The notes beneath the pieces were generated by a model. That model was not told the origin of the DNA, searched no databases, and was given only the letters and a program-made list of their open reading frames with translations. From Calliopum simillimum (taxonomy: Eukaryota > Arthropoda > Insecta > Diptera > Lauxaniidae), in contig OX638370.1 in NCBI GenBank assembly GCA_951812925.1, positions 43,403,948 through 43,467,947 of the forward strand: DNA of 64,000 bases, given 5' to 3'. Shown here in pieces: positions 1-10,836 of this stretch (its first letter is position 1; every line of letters starts with the position of its first letter). The position numbers were made by a program, and so were the translations under genes.

Positions 1-114
1 ATAGGCTAATATTCATGAACACTCTCTAGACATTCGTATGGAGCACGATCTTCGAAAAAAAACCTTTTTTTTTTTAAAAAATTTTTTGAAAATTCAATAT
101 TTTTGTTTGGAAAA

Positions 115-535
115 AACTTTTAAACTAAAGATGAACAAACAAAAATGAAGGGTGGATAAACATAAGCATACGATGGACAAACGAACAAGATACAAATTTT
201 TAATTTTTTCCGAATTTTTGGCGCCAAGTTCACAGTTCCTCACAAACTAATTTCTTTAATATCTTTTGAATTAAGGATGGACAAACAAAAATAAAGGGTG
301 GACAAACATGGACATTCCTTGGACAATCCATTGGAATAGGTTTTTTTAAAAATTTTGAAATTTTTGGCGCTAGCGTGAAGTTAGCGCCAAAACTTATTTT
401 TTGAATAATTTTTTAACTAAGGGTGGACAAACGAAAAAAAAGGGTGGATAAACGTGGACATTCCTTGGACAAACCTTTAAAATACTCTTTTTTAATTTTC
501 CCGACTTTTGGGCGCTAACTTCACGTAGCCCCGAT
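115..535. repeat. Three imperfect ~150-bp tandem units
   Basis: Three successive units carry the words GGTGGACAAAC, GGACATTCCTTGGACAA and a trailing TTTTTGGCGC block (about 120-245, 260-390 and 408-535). The middle unit contains the inverted pair GGCGCTA (366-372) and TAGCGCC (382-388) around a 9-nt loop. No coding capacity. Class unknown; it could be the edge of a satellite array running out of the window. Confidence 0.6.
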
Positions 536-540
536 GTTGC

Positions 541-2860
541 TAGCACACCGAATGCTTGAGGCATTTTTGTAAATCTTTAAGTTCTTTGCCTAAATACTGT
601 ATTTTGATAAATGGCCACTGCAAAAATATTTCAAAATTGCTTAAAACAAATACAAAATTTTGTTGTTTTCTTTTTTCAAGTTCTGTACTTTTGCATGAAA
701 TAACCCAGCCAGTATTAACAACAGCCACAAAACAGCAATGGCAGCAACAGCAAAAGCCGCAACAACAGAGTTGCTGCTGCCATCATCATCATTTATTTTC
801 GACCCAGCTCTGGTCTTAAGTACATTTACGTCTTTGAAGACAGCACCAGCTTAAGGATTCTTGTACTTCTTAGCAAGGATGTAAAGTCGTTGGTGGTTTG
901 TGTTTGTTTTTTTGCTTTTTTTTTGACTTTCTTCAATATTTGCTTTGCATAGTTGCTATTGCCGCAGCTTATTTCATTTTATATATGCAATATATATTTT
1001 TTTTTCATCTACAATATTACTCTTTGTTTTATTCTCTGCTTTTGCTTAACGTTTTTTTTTTTTTTTTCTTGGTTTGGTTGCTTTTATTTTATGGCAACAT
1101 AAATTATGATTTTAAGGCACTTTTTTCTATATGCGAACTTTAAAGTCCCCTTTTCACTACTGGCAATAAACAAAGAGAAGACCTATATGATTATTTATCG
1201 TTGTTATGTACTTGTAGACTTATAGTAACTGGTTTGGCATTGCATCTGGCACAGACAATTTTTCAACATAAAATTATTAAATTATTAAAATTTTTTTAAG
1301 CAGCATATAAAAATAACTCATGTTGAGAAAAACTGTCTATATACATGCATGCATATCTTCGAATCGATATTGCGTATGTTCTGCATGTCTTGGACAGTTG
1401 GGTTACATTAAGAAAATTCTACTAAAGTATTTAAATATGATTAGGGGCCGCTTATCATAGCACAAGAAAATCACATGTCAAAAATATGTTACCTTATAAA
1501 TCGTGACAACAATGTAGGTACTTACTTGTTGAAAAATTTTACAAAATATATAATTAAATTATTTTTTTACAACATTATCTATTCCTCTTGTTTTTGTTGA
1601 TATTCCAATGTAAATATTTATTACCTTTAATGGAACTTTATACGAGTTTTTCCTTTTATTATCTATGCAGCTCGTAAGTAAGTCCAATATTAAAATGTGT
1701 AAAAAAAATCCCTCTCCTTAAAATTATTATTTTTGTTTTTCAGTGTCTTATTCTTTTGTGGCCGATTAGTGTCAAGTGCATTTCAAAGTTGACTTTGAAA
1801 ATGATTAGCTTTCTCATATTTTCTTGCTCACTCTAGTGGTTTATTTTGTTTTTGTTTTAAGATATTGAAAATTAGCTTTATTTTCAATAAAATTTAGGGT
1901 ATGCTTTCAATAATGATGTGTCTACTTACTTAAATACTTTACTCCAGTGAGTCTTTTATGGCATATGTGATTTTGTCTTAAAAGTTCAGAGACAATTTAT
2001 AATTACGGTGTTAAATTAAGCACACTTGTTGTCGCTTTCCCATATGTTTCATAGAATGTGCTCATACGGGCACAGATAAACTGCTGTCAAAAACATAGCT
2101 AATGATAATCTTTTCATAGAGCTAATATTACTGTGGTTCTAGAAATAAAATCTTTTTAAAAAGAAAAACCATACAACTACTTAATAGCTTATATTTCGCC
2201 AAATTCATTTTAGTTTTCATTTGAAATTCTGAAAGCAGAAAACCAAATTGAACAGTTTATAGCATAGCACTTAATTTTTATTGAAAAAATACACTACGAT
2301 ATAAAGCTTATCATGTTTTAAAATCAAAAATCATGGATTAAACAAAAACACTCTGGAAATTATGAAATTTCCAAAAATGTATTTTTTTGCGTCATTCTGA
2401 TATAAAAGAAAAACTTTTTTGGAGTTGCCATGACTACTCCCAAAAATCTGAAAGAGTTTGCTGAGACTTCTGCAATTTTAAACAATTTTAACAAAGTTAT
2501 GTTGATAAGGGGGTCCAAAAGACCCATAAGGACAAGATGTAATGAGTTAAATTGAAAATTGTTGTTTCGTGATTTCATAATGACCTTGGGACAACAAGTT
2601 TTATCCAATGTGAAGAATAATGGTGAAATTTGTAAAAAAAAATGTTGTTGTTATTTTAGCCAGAAAAACAATATGATATAGTCGGGTAATGTTATATATC
2701 AGCTTATCGACTAAAATTTTCTTGCCAATATAAAAGTAAGGGGAAAAAACCATTGCTGCAAGTCAATACACCCTCGAATTTACTTTTTTTACCATCAGTG
2801 TGGTGAAATTAACTTTTCTGTGCAATCAAAAGTTTTTTTGTGTGTTCTTTAAGAGTGAAT
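541..2860. other. No gene recognised; CAG/CAA-rich patch
   Basis: No convincing exon, RNA gene or transposon end was found here. A CAG/CAA-rich microsatellite-like stretch lies at about 714-795, and T-rich tracts at 900-1080 make short spurious open frames. Probably intergenic or intronic. Confidence 0.5.
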
Positions 2861-3335
2861 TACCTGGAGACCGATCCCTGCTCTGTCGGCTATCTGATCT
2901 TATTACTTCAGTCCATGTTTTTTATTCATAGCTATTTTTTGTGATTAAAATTTGTATATTTTTACCTCCAATTTTCATGCATTCAAAATTTTAAATTTAC
3001 CTATGAGAATACTAATAAGAAAAACTTGGAAAGTGTCAAATTGGTATCGGAAACAATAAAAAAATATCGTAAATAACAATAAAAAGGAAACCTAACTTCC
3101 AGATACTAAATTTCAATAAAATTTAATAATTGGTTCTGGACAAATAAGTTAAAGAATAATTTACCCTCATTATTTTGAGATATCCTTACCTGAAGTTGGA
3201 GAAAACTCTGTTTTCAAGCTTGTAGCGTAGATAAATTTTTTTTTGAATTTTCCAATAGGACTCCTACTTTCCGAGTTTGGAGATACTACTTTGCTATACT
3301 ACTACATATGGTATTTTGCGGCAATTTTGCTAATG
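2861..3335 (+). repeat. Unclassified dispersed repeat B, truncated copy
   Basis: It starts with TACCTGGAGACCGATCCCTG and shows order-conserved similarity to the longer copies starting at 37251 and 48721, including the shared words TATTCATAGCTATTTTT and CCTGAAGTTG. The similarity fades after about 3335. No coding region; class unknown. Confidence 0.6.
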
Positions 3336-4838
3336 CCGTAAAAGAAAAATTCATAGAATTCGTATTTATTTCCCGGTTTTAAATAATTATAGCTTGTTGG
3401 AAAGGTATTGCAGTTTGCCATAAGATAAAATTATGCTTTGACTAATTTAATTAAATTTAAAAAAATTTTCATTGTTTTTTGTCTGAAACCTCAACTTGAC
3501 CTTGACCTCTCTTGAGGGCCGGGTTATCGTTATCCGATCGCCGTGAAGCTTCAAAGTATTTGTTTTTATGACTATTAAAAGGATTTCAGGGGGCGGCATC
3601 AACGAAAATCAGAAAATCGTAAAAAAAGCGCATGCCTAATGCACACACAGCATTCTCAAAATAGCCACATTAAAATATTGCCCCAGATTTCCCTGAAAAC
3701 GTCATTTGAATTGTTGCCCGTGAAAACCACTTCTGTTTTTGTCCCGTGCGACTGCCAAAATCAAATTTTGGGCTAATTAAGAGCTATAAGTTTAGTCTAT
3801 TGTCAATATAAGTTTTATTTAGACTTCTGCTTAAATTCAAATGTGTTCGACGATTACATGAGACACCATGAAAATGCCAATATATAAAACAATTATGCCT
3901 TTTTTTATCGCAAACACAAATATGCATTGTACGACACTTTAATTGCAGAACGTTTAAATTAAAATAAAATGTAAACAAAGTAAATTTTATAGCAACTGAT
4001 AAGCTTCGAGTGTAGCAGCTACACGTGCCTCTGGTCATGATATCGTAGACACAAAAAAACTACAAGTACAATTTACCCATTTACAGCTTTTCTCATTTGC
4101 AACGACCTAAAGGACCTTCACATCTGTTGTTGACCGCTAGACACCTGCGCGCGAAATCAGTGTTCTAATGTTTTTACTTTTGTCACTGCTCTACTCCCAC
4201 TGTATGTATATACGAGTATTTTATCATATGTATGTAGAAGTGGGTTAATTAAAATTTAGATCATTAAGTGCCGCGTAAAAATTGTAAAGTGTGTGAGTAA
4301 CTATTTGAGGGATGGTAAAATTTAGGGAAGAACTTTTTGTTCTTATATACTGAGGAATGTTTACGGCAAATTACTTTGAAACATTTATGTGAACACTTTT
4401 ATTTGATTTCTGAAAACAACAAGAAATACAAATTTATATGCATAATTTGAATACCCTTTTTTTTGCAGATTCGTGCTTAGCGACAGTATATTTCTATTCA
4501 AATGTGTTTTCAAAAAATATTTTTTTTTTTAATTCCAAGAGTGAAAATAGTAATGGGACAAACGGATATATGTCCCATCGGTCCTTAAAAGTTAAAAATA
4601 GGCGGAGTTTTTTCTTGAGTGGCGTGGGATGTATAAAATTTTCCGGCGTCATTTTGATTTTTTCCGCTTTCCAACAACATATTCAGTTGCAATTACCCCA
4701 AAAACAACCTAGTTAGCATTATTTTCCATTTTCAAACAGTTTTATCTAATTTATCGGTTTTTGAGAGCTCCATGGGGGATTTAAAGAAAAAAAAAAAAGA
4801 CTAGACCATATAAAACTAGAGTATTGGTTTAATTTAAA
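3336..4838. other. No gene recognised
   Basis: AT-rich sequence with only short open frames of random composition. A small inverted pair, GGGACA/TGTCCC, lies near 4555-4578. Nothing else supportable. Confidence 0.4.
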
Positions 4839-4840
4839 TA

Positions 4841-5156
4841 CAGTAGCGAACAAAATGAGACGTGTCCGATCAAAGTCGGTTCATGTTCAACAAAATTAGA
4901 TGTGGTTACTTAGTTTGGCTGGACTATTTTTATTTCACAGAAGAACAAAATTGGTTTGAAATTTTCTACGCGTTATTTCTATACATATACCATATGGTTG
5001 TTTTTTTTTTAATTTAATTCGAATCAATAATTTTTTTTAGTATTTCATGTAAAAAATGCAGAACTACGAAATTTTAATGAAAAAAACAAAAACTCCCTCA
5101 TTTTTACCTTTAAGGGCCAATGTGACACGGTTGTCTCATTTTATCCAAATACCCTG
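4841..5156. mobile_element. Tc1/mariner-like MITE
   Basis: A 316-bp unit flanked by TA (4839-4840 and 5157-5158). The left end reads CAGTAGCGAACAAAATGAGA. The reverse complement of the right end is CAGGGTATTTGGATAAAATG followed by AGAC, so the terminal inverted repeats match imperfectly and both contain ACAAAATGAGAC or TAAAATGAGAC. There is no transposase frame, so it is a non-autonomous derivative. TA flanks and CAG-starting ends are typical of Tc1/mariner/pogo elements. Confidence 0.65.
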
Positions 5157-5325
5157 TAGGAAAACAAACTGATGAATCAAAAATTCTTTGGTATTTTTAA
5201 AAACCTGAAAGTCCTGTCCGCAAGTCCCGTCTTTTTTTTCTGCTCCAAAGAACTTTTAGCATTTTACGGTTTTTAATGTTTGAAAATTTTTTCATAAAAA
5301 AATCTTATACCTATTTAAATAAAAA

Positions 5326-6154
5326 ACTAGTAAGGGTGTAAATTTTGGCCTGGCCATAAAATAAATACCCTACACTGCAGTATTTTGAAAATTTTGCTTA
5401 TATGGGTGGTGCCACTCCCTCTTGTCCGAGTACACCCAGTTTTTGTTCAGAGCTTGCATTTATAGTTTTTAGTGTCAGAGTGAAATATAGTTGGATTATC
5501 TCAAAAAACTCTTTCAGTATAGCATTTTGAAACTTTTGCTTATATGGGAGGTGCCTCGCCCCCTTGCCTGATTTCAACCAATTTTTGCTGAGAGCTTTCA
5601 TTTATAATTTTAAGTGTCTGAGTCAAAGTTGGTTCGAATATCTCAAAAAACGCTTTCAGCATAGCGTTTTGAAGCTTTTGCTTATATGGGAGGTGCCACG
5701 CCCTCTTGTCCGAATTCGCTCAGTTTTTTATCAGAGCTTGCGCTTACAATTCGTAGTACTTATATGCATTGTGGTTGCATTGTCGTGAAAAATGCTCCTA
5801 AAATTGAATTTTGAATATAGTTTTTGTATGGGCGGTAGGCGTGGCCGTTGACCGATTTCGCTCATTTTCAATCCCCCGAGCTAACTTTGACGACGGAGGC
5901 TGTGTACCAAATTTCATTGAATTATCTTGCTCAGTTTTCCCAAAAAGTGTATTTCAACACACAGCCAGCCACCCAGCCACCCAGCCAGCCAGCCAGCCAG
6001 CCACCCATCCAGCCAGACAGACGGACATGGCTGTATCGACTCAGGAGGTGACGCTGATCAAGAATATATATACTTTTCTATACCTGCCACGCCTCCTTCT
6101 CTGCGTTACAAACGGAAGGACAAAGTGAATATACCCTGGGTGTAGGGTATAAAA
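5326..6154 (+). mobile_element. DINE-1-like Helentron, copy 1 (complete)
   Basis: It begins ACTAGTAAGGGTGTAA. Subterminal inverted repeats are ATACCCTACAC (5365-5375) and GTGTAGGGTAT (6140-6150). A 3' terminal hairpin, ATACCCT/AGGGTAT with a 6-nt loop, occupies 6131-6150. A CAGC/AGCC simple-repeat block (about 5963-6015) is followed by GACAGACGGACATGGCT and then TGATCAAGAATATATATAC. These are the hallmarks of the dipteran INE-1/DINE-1 Helentrons, which are non-autonomous rolling-circle elements. The 5' part holds ~140-bp tandem units around the word TTATATGGGAGGTGCC. No protein is encoded. Confidence 0.85.
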
Positions 6155-6280
6155 AATTTTACGCAAATGAATTCTAAAGCAGCACTGTGCGACAGATTAA
6201 ATCTTAATTATAGACGCAATAATGGGAATGTTTTTATTGCATGATTTTAGGCATTTTTTAAATACATATTACATAGACAT

Positions 6281-7950
6281 CAGACTTGGGGGTTTTGCAT
6301 TAGATTTTATTTTTCACTAAATTTAGTGCTAGTGAAAAAATATTCACTATCAAGGAATTTATTTAGTGTTAGTGCAAAATCCTTCACTATCAAAAAATTC
6401 ATTAAGTGGTAATGAAAAAGATTTTCATTATCACTAAATTTAGTTAAAAGTTTTAAATAATATTTCCACTAAATTTAGTGATAGTGAAAATTCATTCACT
6501 ATCAAAAAATTGATTTAGTGGTAATGGCAAATTTTCCATTATCACTAAATCTATTGAAAGTGAAAATTTGTTCCATTGAATTTAATAAAACTTTAATGAA
6601 AATTTTCAATAAATGTTGCAATAAATTTAATGAAACATTTTCACTTTCATTAAATTTAATGAAACTTTAATGGAAATTTTCATTAATGTTTCATTAAATC
6701 TAATGAAACAAATTTTCACTATCACTAAATTTAATGAAACTTTAATGAAAATCTTCATTAATGTTTCATTAAATTCAATGAATAAATGTTCACTTTCAAT
6801 AACTTCAGTGATTTTTTTATTGAAAATTTCAATTCAATTAAGACAAAATGTGCCGTGCTAGGTCAAAATATTTTGATATCTTTAAATTTTTCCTTCAAGA
6901 TCTTGTACGAGACGATTGCGTGAACATTAATCCTACTAGTACTTAAAAAAGCTTACGAAAGCTGTTTTAAGCATTTAGTTGACAAAGGGCAGAAATTATT
7001 TGGGTCTGAAGAACTTCAAAAACTAAAAGTCGTGTTTGCATTTGACTTTAATGAATCTCCTTCAAACTGATACTATTCCCACTCATTCTAACTCTTTTTA
7101 AATAAATTTAATTTAATCAGTATGTTCGTTTACTCGAAGATTTTGCAAGTTTTTATCCGAAAAGCTCTCATTCATGTACGTTTTATGCTCAAACGAGAGC
7201 TTTTCGGCTAAAAACTTGCAAAACCTTGGAGTAAACGAACAGCTTGGATTTTAATGAAAAATTCTATTAAAAGTTTAATTAAAAGCTTCATTAATTTTAG
7301 TGATAGTAAAATTTTGTTTCATTGAATTTAATGAAACTTTAATGAAAATTTTCGTTAGAAGTTTCATTAGAAGCTTCATTAAATTTAGTGATAGTAAAAT
7401 TTTGTTTCATTGAATTTAATGAAACTTTAATGAAAATTTTCTTTGGAAGTTTCATTAGAAGCTTCATTAAATTTAGTGATAGTAAAATTTTGTTTCATTG
7501 AATTTAATGAAACTTTAATGAAAATTTTCGTTAGAAGTTTCATTAGAAGCTTCATTAAATTTAGTGATAGAAAAATTTTGTTTCATTGAATTTAATGAAA
7601 CTTTAATGAAAATTTCCACTAATGTTTCATTAAATGCAATGAAACAAATTTTCATTATCACTAAATTTAGTGCAATTTTTATTGGATATTTTCATTAAAT
7701 TTTAATGATAGTGAAAAACTTTCCACTATCATTTAATGAATTGTTAGATAGTGAAAAATTTTTCATTACCATCAAATGAATTTTTTCATAGTGAAAAAAT
7801 TTCCACTATCACTAAATTTAATGGAGAAAATTTTCACTATCTCTAATTAGAATTAGTGGTAGTGGAAAAAGTTTCACTATCAAAATATTCATTAAATATT
7901 AGTGAAAAGCTCAATGAACTAAAAAATTTAGTGCATTACCCCCAAGTCTG
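6281..7950. mobile_element. Large non-autonomous hAT-like element, copy 1
   Basis: A 1,670-bp unit with ends CAGACTTGGGGGTTTTGCAT and, inverted, CAGACTTGGGGGTAATGCAC. It is flanked by the perfect 8-bp duplication ATAGACAT (6273-6280 and 7951-7958), the length made by hAT transposases. Most of the interior is degenerate palindromic sequence built from words such as AATTTAGTGATAGTGAAAAT. A unique core lies at about 6840-7080, with a 119-bp hairpin at 7123-7241. Four ~100-bp tandem units occupy 7296-7620. No transposase frame. A second copy lies at 52158-53630 in the opposite orientation. Confidence 0.8.
7123..7241. repeat. Long hairpin inside the hAT-like element
   Basis: TGTTCGTTTACTCGAAGATT is answered by an inverted arm ending GGAGTAAACGAACA. 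The arms also share GCAAGTTTTTA/TAAAAACTTGC and GAGCTTTTCGG/CCGAAAAGCTC, around a centre near 7182. The same hairpin is kept in the second copy (52690-52809). Confidence 0.75.
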
Positions 7951-8340
7951 ATAGACATTGACTAAAAGAAAATTTTCCAATTCAGGGGCCAAACAATTCT
8001 AAAATTAGTTATAAAAAAACACAATTTTTTGGATTTGAAATGATCCTGTGAGGTCCTGAATATATAACTCTCTAATTTTCCGACACATTTGAAAACCTAT
8101 ATTTATTCTCTATCAACCAGTGCCCGCTGGGCCTAATCAATAAGAAAATGTGGGTCTGTTAGCAGAAAATTCAAAAAGGGTTAGTAAAGTATACTTAAGC
8201 TGCTATTATTTTTTGTTAAGTTCTATGAGGATTTCTATTCCATCGCTGGTGCGGTCATTGCTTAAGTATTCCTATTTTCTTGCTTCAGTTCATTTCTTAT
8301 TCAAATGATAAGTTATTTTTAAAGCAAATTGTATCGAACT

Positions 8341-8921
8341 TATGCATCAAGTACCTGAATTTGCGATCACTTGTATATGAAGCAATCCACGCCAATCCAG
8401 CTCAAACTTTTTTTTCTCCGATTTCGCTCAAATTTGGCAATATGGTAGATCCGGTGTGCAAGAATCCGGGAGGATTCGGTCCTAATACCATTTGTTGTTA
8501 AAATACAGGGTGTTGAATTTGGTGTTTTTAGTCATTTTCAAGAGAAGGGTGTTTTTTCAAAAATTTGTAGCTTACACTAAAGTTTGTAAATTGATAAATC
8601 TAAGTTACTGGTCCCATTCACTTTGAAGTGTTCTTTAAAAAAAAAAATATTTCTTGGTGAAAAAAATTTTGAAAAAAAATGTAGATTTTTTTTAAAAGTA
8701 CTTTAAATTAAAGCATATTTTATTAGCTTTAAAATGATGTATGACTCAAGATGGGATTCAAACGCTAAATGGGAGTTTTTGGCTTTTGAACGCGCGCGGA
8801 AGGCAAAAATCTTTTTTTACTCAAGAGGAAAGCATCTTACAAAAAAAGTGTATTGGGAAAAAAATTTTGAGCCGGTGCACTTGGCGTGGATTGCTTCATA
8901 GTATATATAAACGTTACTTAT
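8341..8921. repeat. Possible inverted-repeat element
   Basis: GAAGCAATCCACGCCAA at about 8379 is matched inverted by TTGGCGTGGATTGCTTC ending near 8899. Flanking similarity (GCATCAAGTACC against GCATAAGTAACG) extends the arms to ~60-80 bp. The interior shows no frame and little further symmetry. No target duplication was resolved. Confidence 0.4.
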
Positions 8922-8929
8922 GCTAAAAA

Positions 8930-10395
8930 TTCAAGCCATACTTCAAAAGTCTTGATTTCAATACTCTTTTTGATTATTTATTAATTTCTTGGACCAAACT
9001 CTATCTTTTAAATTAAATTATCAAAATGTTGATGTTTGAACCCGCTTAATAGGCCTTAAAGGTGCTCTATTACACTCTTTTACTAATCGGATGTAACGAA
9101 TGTGTGCATGCGTGTCAGTATGTGGATGTGTTGCTTAAATCAGCATGGCATCGTATAACATTTAAGTGTGCGGAACTAACAGGTATCATGATTTTAGTAC
9201 CGTATTCACAATTTGTCGTTGTAACAGAAAGAATTTTTTTTTTTATTATACAAATAAAAATATACAGGCTCTACAGTATTGTGTGTTATAGGACCTGCAG
9301 GTATGTCTGATTTAAAATTTTTGAATGCACAAAGCACAACGCTTTTAATTCATTAACATCCTTGTAAAGGATATGTAAATTGCGCTGATTGTAATCTTTG
9401 AAATAAATCGCTGTGGTGGAATAGTAATTTTTTATTTTATTTTTTTTTTCATTTTAGAAGTATTTAAGACAAAGTAAGACATAAAGTCATCAGAATGCAC
9501 ACTGGTTCAAAATCCTTAAGTCGAAAAAAAGAGTATTTTTATTTCCTAACTGATATTTATGGACTTCAAAGAAAGGGATCTCTCCAAAAGTACGCTAATC
9601 AGACGCAAAAATCTATGAGTTAAAAGTAAAAATTAAGTGTTCAATGTAAAAATTGTGTGGTTACTGTAAAACTGAACAGTTTTGAATGTTTGAATATGAA
9701 ATTTTTTCGTTAAAAAGAGTTATATCAAACCTTTAAACTCAAAACTAACAAAAATTTATACTTTTTTGATAATTGTGATTAACTCAAAATCAAATTATTT
9801 CACAAAATCTGTTAATAATGGTTATGAAATAAGCTTAGAAGTAACTTGTTCTTTAAGGCCCCGCCAAGATTTTTGGTTGTTTTGGAAAGATTGTAACCTT
9901 TTCTAACACATATTAAAAAAATTGAGATGCCCTTATTATCTTTTTTTGTTTGACGCAAACTTTTCTGAAGCGCCTACAGAATAATTTAACTCAAAAAACT
10001 TTCCAAGTATCTATTTGTGCTGTTCACCCGAAATGATAAAAAATTTACTCTATTATATAGCTAGACAACTTTACAGTTGCACAAACTCTGTCATACTTGA
10101 AGTTTCTAAATACATTTTTAAATAAGATACTGAAATTGTGGAAGTGTCGTTTTGTAACATTTCGAGTCCGCCATTTTTATTTTTAAAAATTAACCATCCG
10201 CCATTTCTTTTTTACAAATATAACATCAGGTTCGTAATCAGCGACCTCCGAGTAAAAAATTTTGTCTCGAAAATATAATGATTTCGACTTTGGGTCAGCT
10301 TTTAATGATTTTTAGGCAGTGTGCAACGGTACTACTTTTTAAAAAGTAAAGATAATTCAAACGCAGTGCAAATGTACAGAAAAGTTTAATACGTA
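8930..10395. other. No gene recognised
   Basis: AT-rich sequence with short, low-complexity open frames only. Nothing supportable was seen on either strand. Confidence 0.4.
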
Positions 10396-10401
10396 TTCGA
10401 G

Positions 10402-10694
10402 TTGAAAATTTTTACCGGATCAGATAATGTTTTTTGCCTGAGCTTCCAGTTTAAAATTTTAGTTTCTGTAAACGAAAAACCTGAACATAAATCTATTTTG
10501 GAAATGGATCAGAATATGCGCCTTTTACATCAAGTGAGACATCTGGTACCAAAAGTCATCGAAATGTTTTCTAAGGCAACATTTAAGCCCGGACTGGAGA
10601 AAAAAGAGTACGAAATGCTGGAAGAACGAAGTTAAAAGAATTCTGTGATGTCATATATCACAACTTCGGAAAAGAAGATTTTAATATAATTTAA
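10402..10694 (+). pseudogene. Frameshifted coding relic, unknown family
   Basis: A 77-codon frame (10402-10635) has normal-looking amino-acid composition. It includes the charged stretch LLHQVRHLVPKVIEMF and ends in ...KKEYEMLEERS. A one-base shift opens a second frame directly after it (about 10634-10694) that reads LKEFCDVIYHNFGKEDFNII and then stops. This suggests one originally continuous C-terminus, broken by a single indel. The family is not recognised. The part upstream of about residue 20 looks like random AT-rich sequence, so the true 5' boundary may be an exon or retrocopy edge. It could be a decayed retrocopy or a last exon; a real exon with an assembly error is possible. Confidence 0.35.
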
Positions 10695-10836
10695 ACTCAG
10701 TTTTCCACAAAAAAAAAAACACGACTAGGAACTTTAGCTGTCATTTCAGGTTGTATGGTGTCCTTTGTAGCTTCTTTCCAAAATACCTAAAAATGCATTT
10801 TTTTTAAAAAAAGCTGAAAAATTTAGTAAATATTTA

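Noticed and set aside
556..819. Gln/His-rich 87-residue frame
   Set aside because: A CAG/CAA/CAT microsatellite stretch with no further coding support. Polyglutamine-like frames are common in fly intergenic DNA.
5398..5601. Antisense frames in several Helentron copies (also 17703-17906)
   Set aside because: They lie in the ~140-bp tandem units of non-autonomous Helentrons and start at different points in each copy. Kept only as a note for a neutral-evolution test.
5963..6015. CRISPR-like or regulatory meaning of the CAGC/AGCC repeats
   Set aside because: They are the known simple-repeat block of DINE-1-like elements and recur at the same place in copies 2 and 4.
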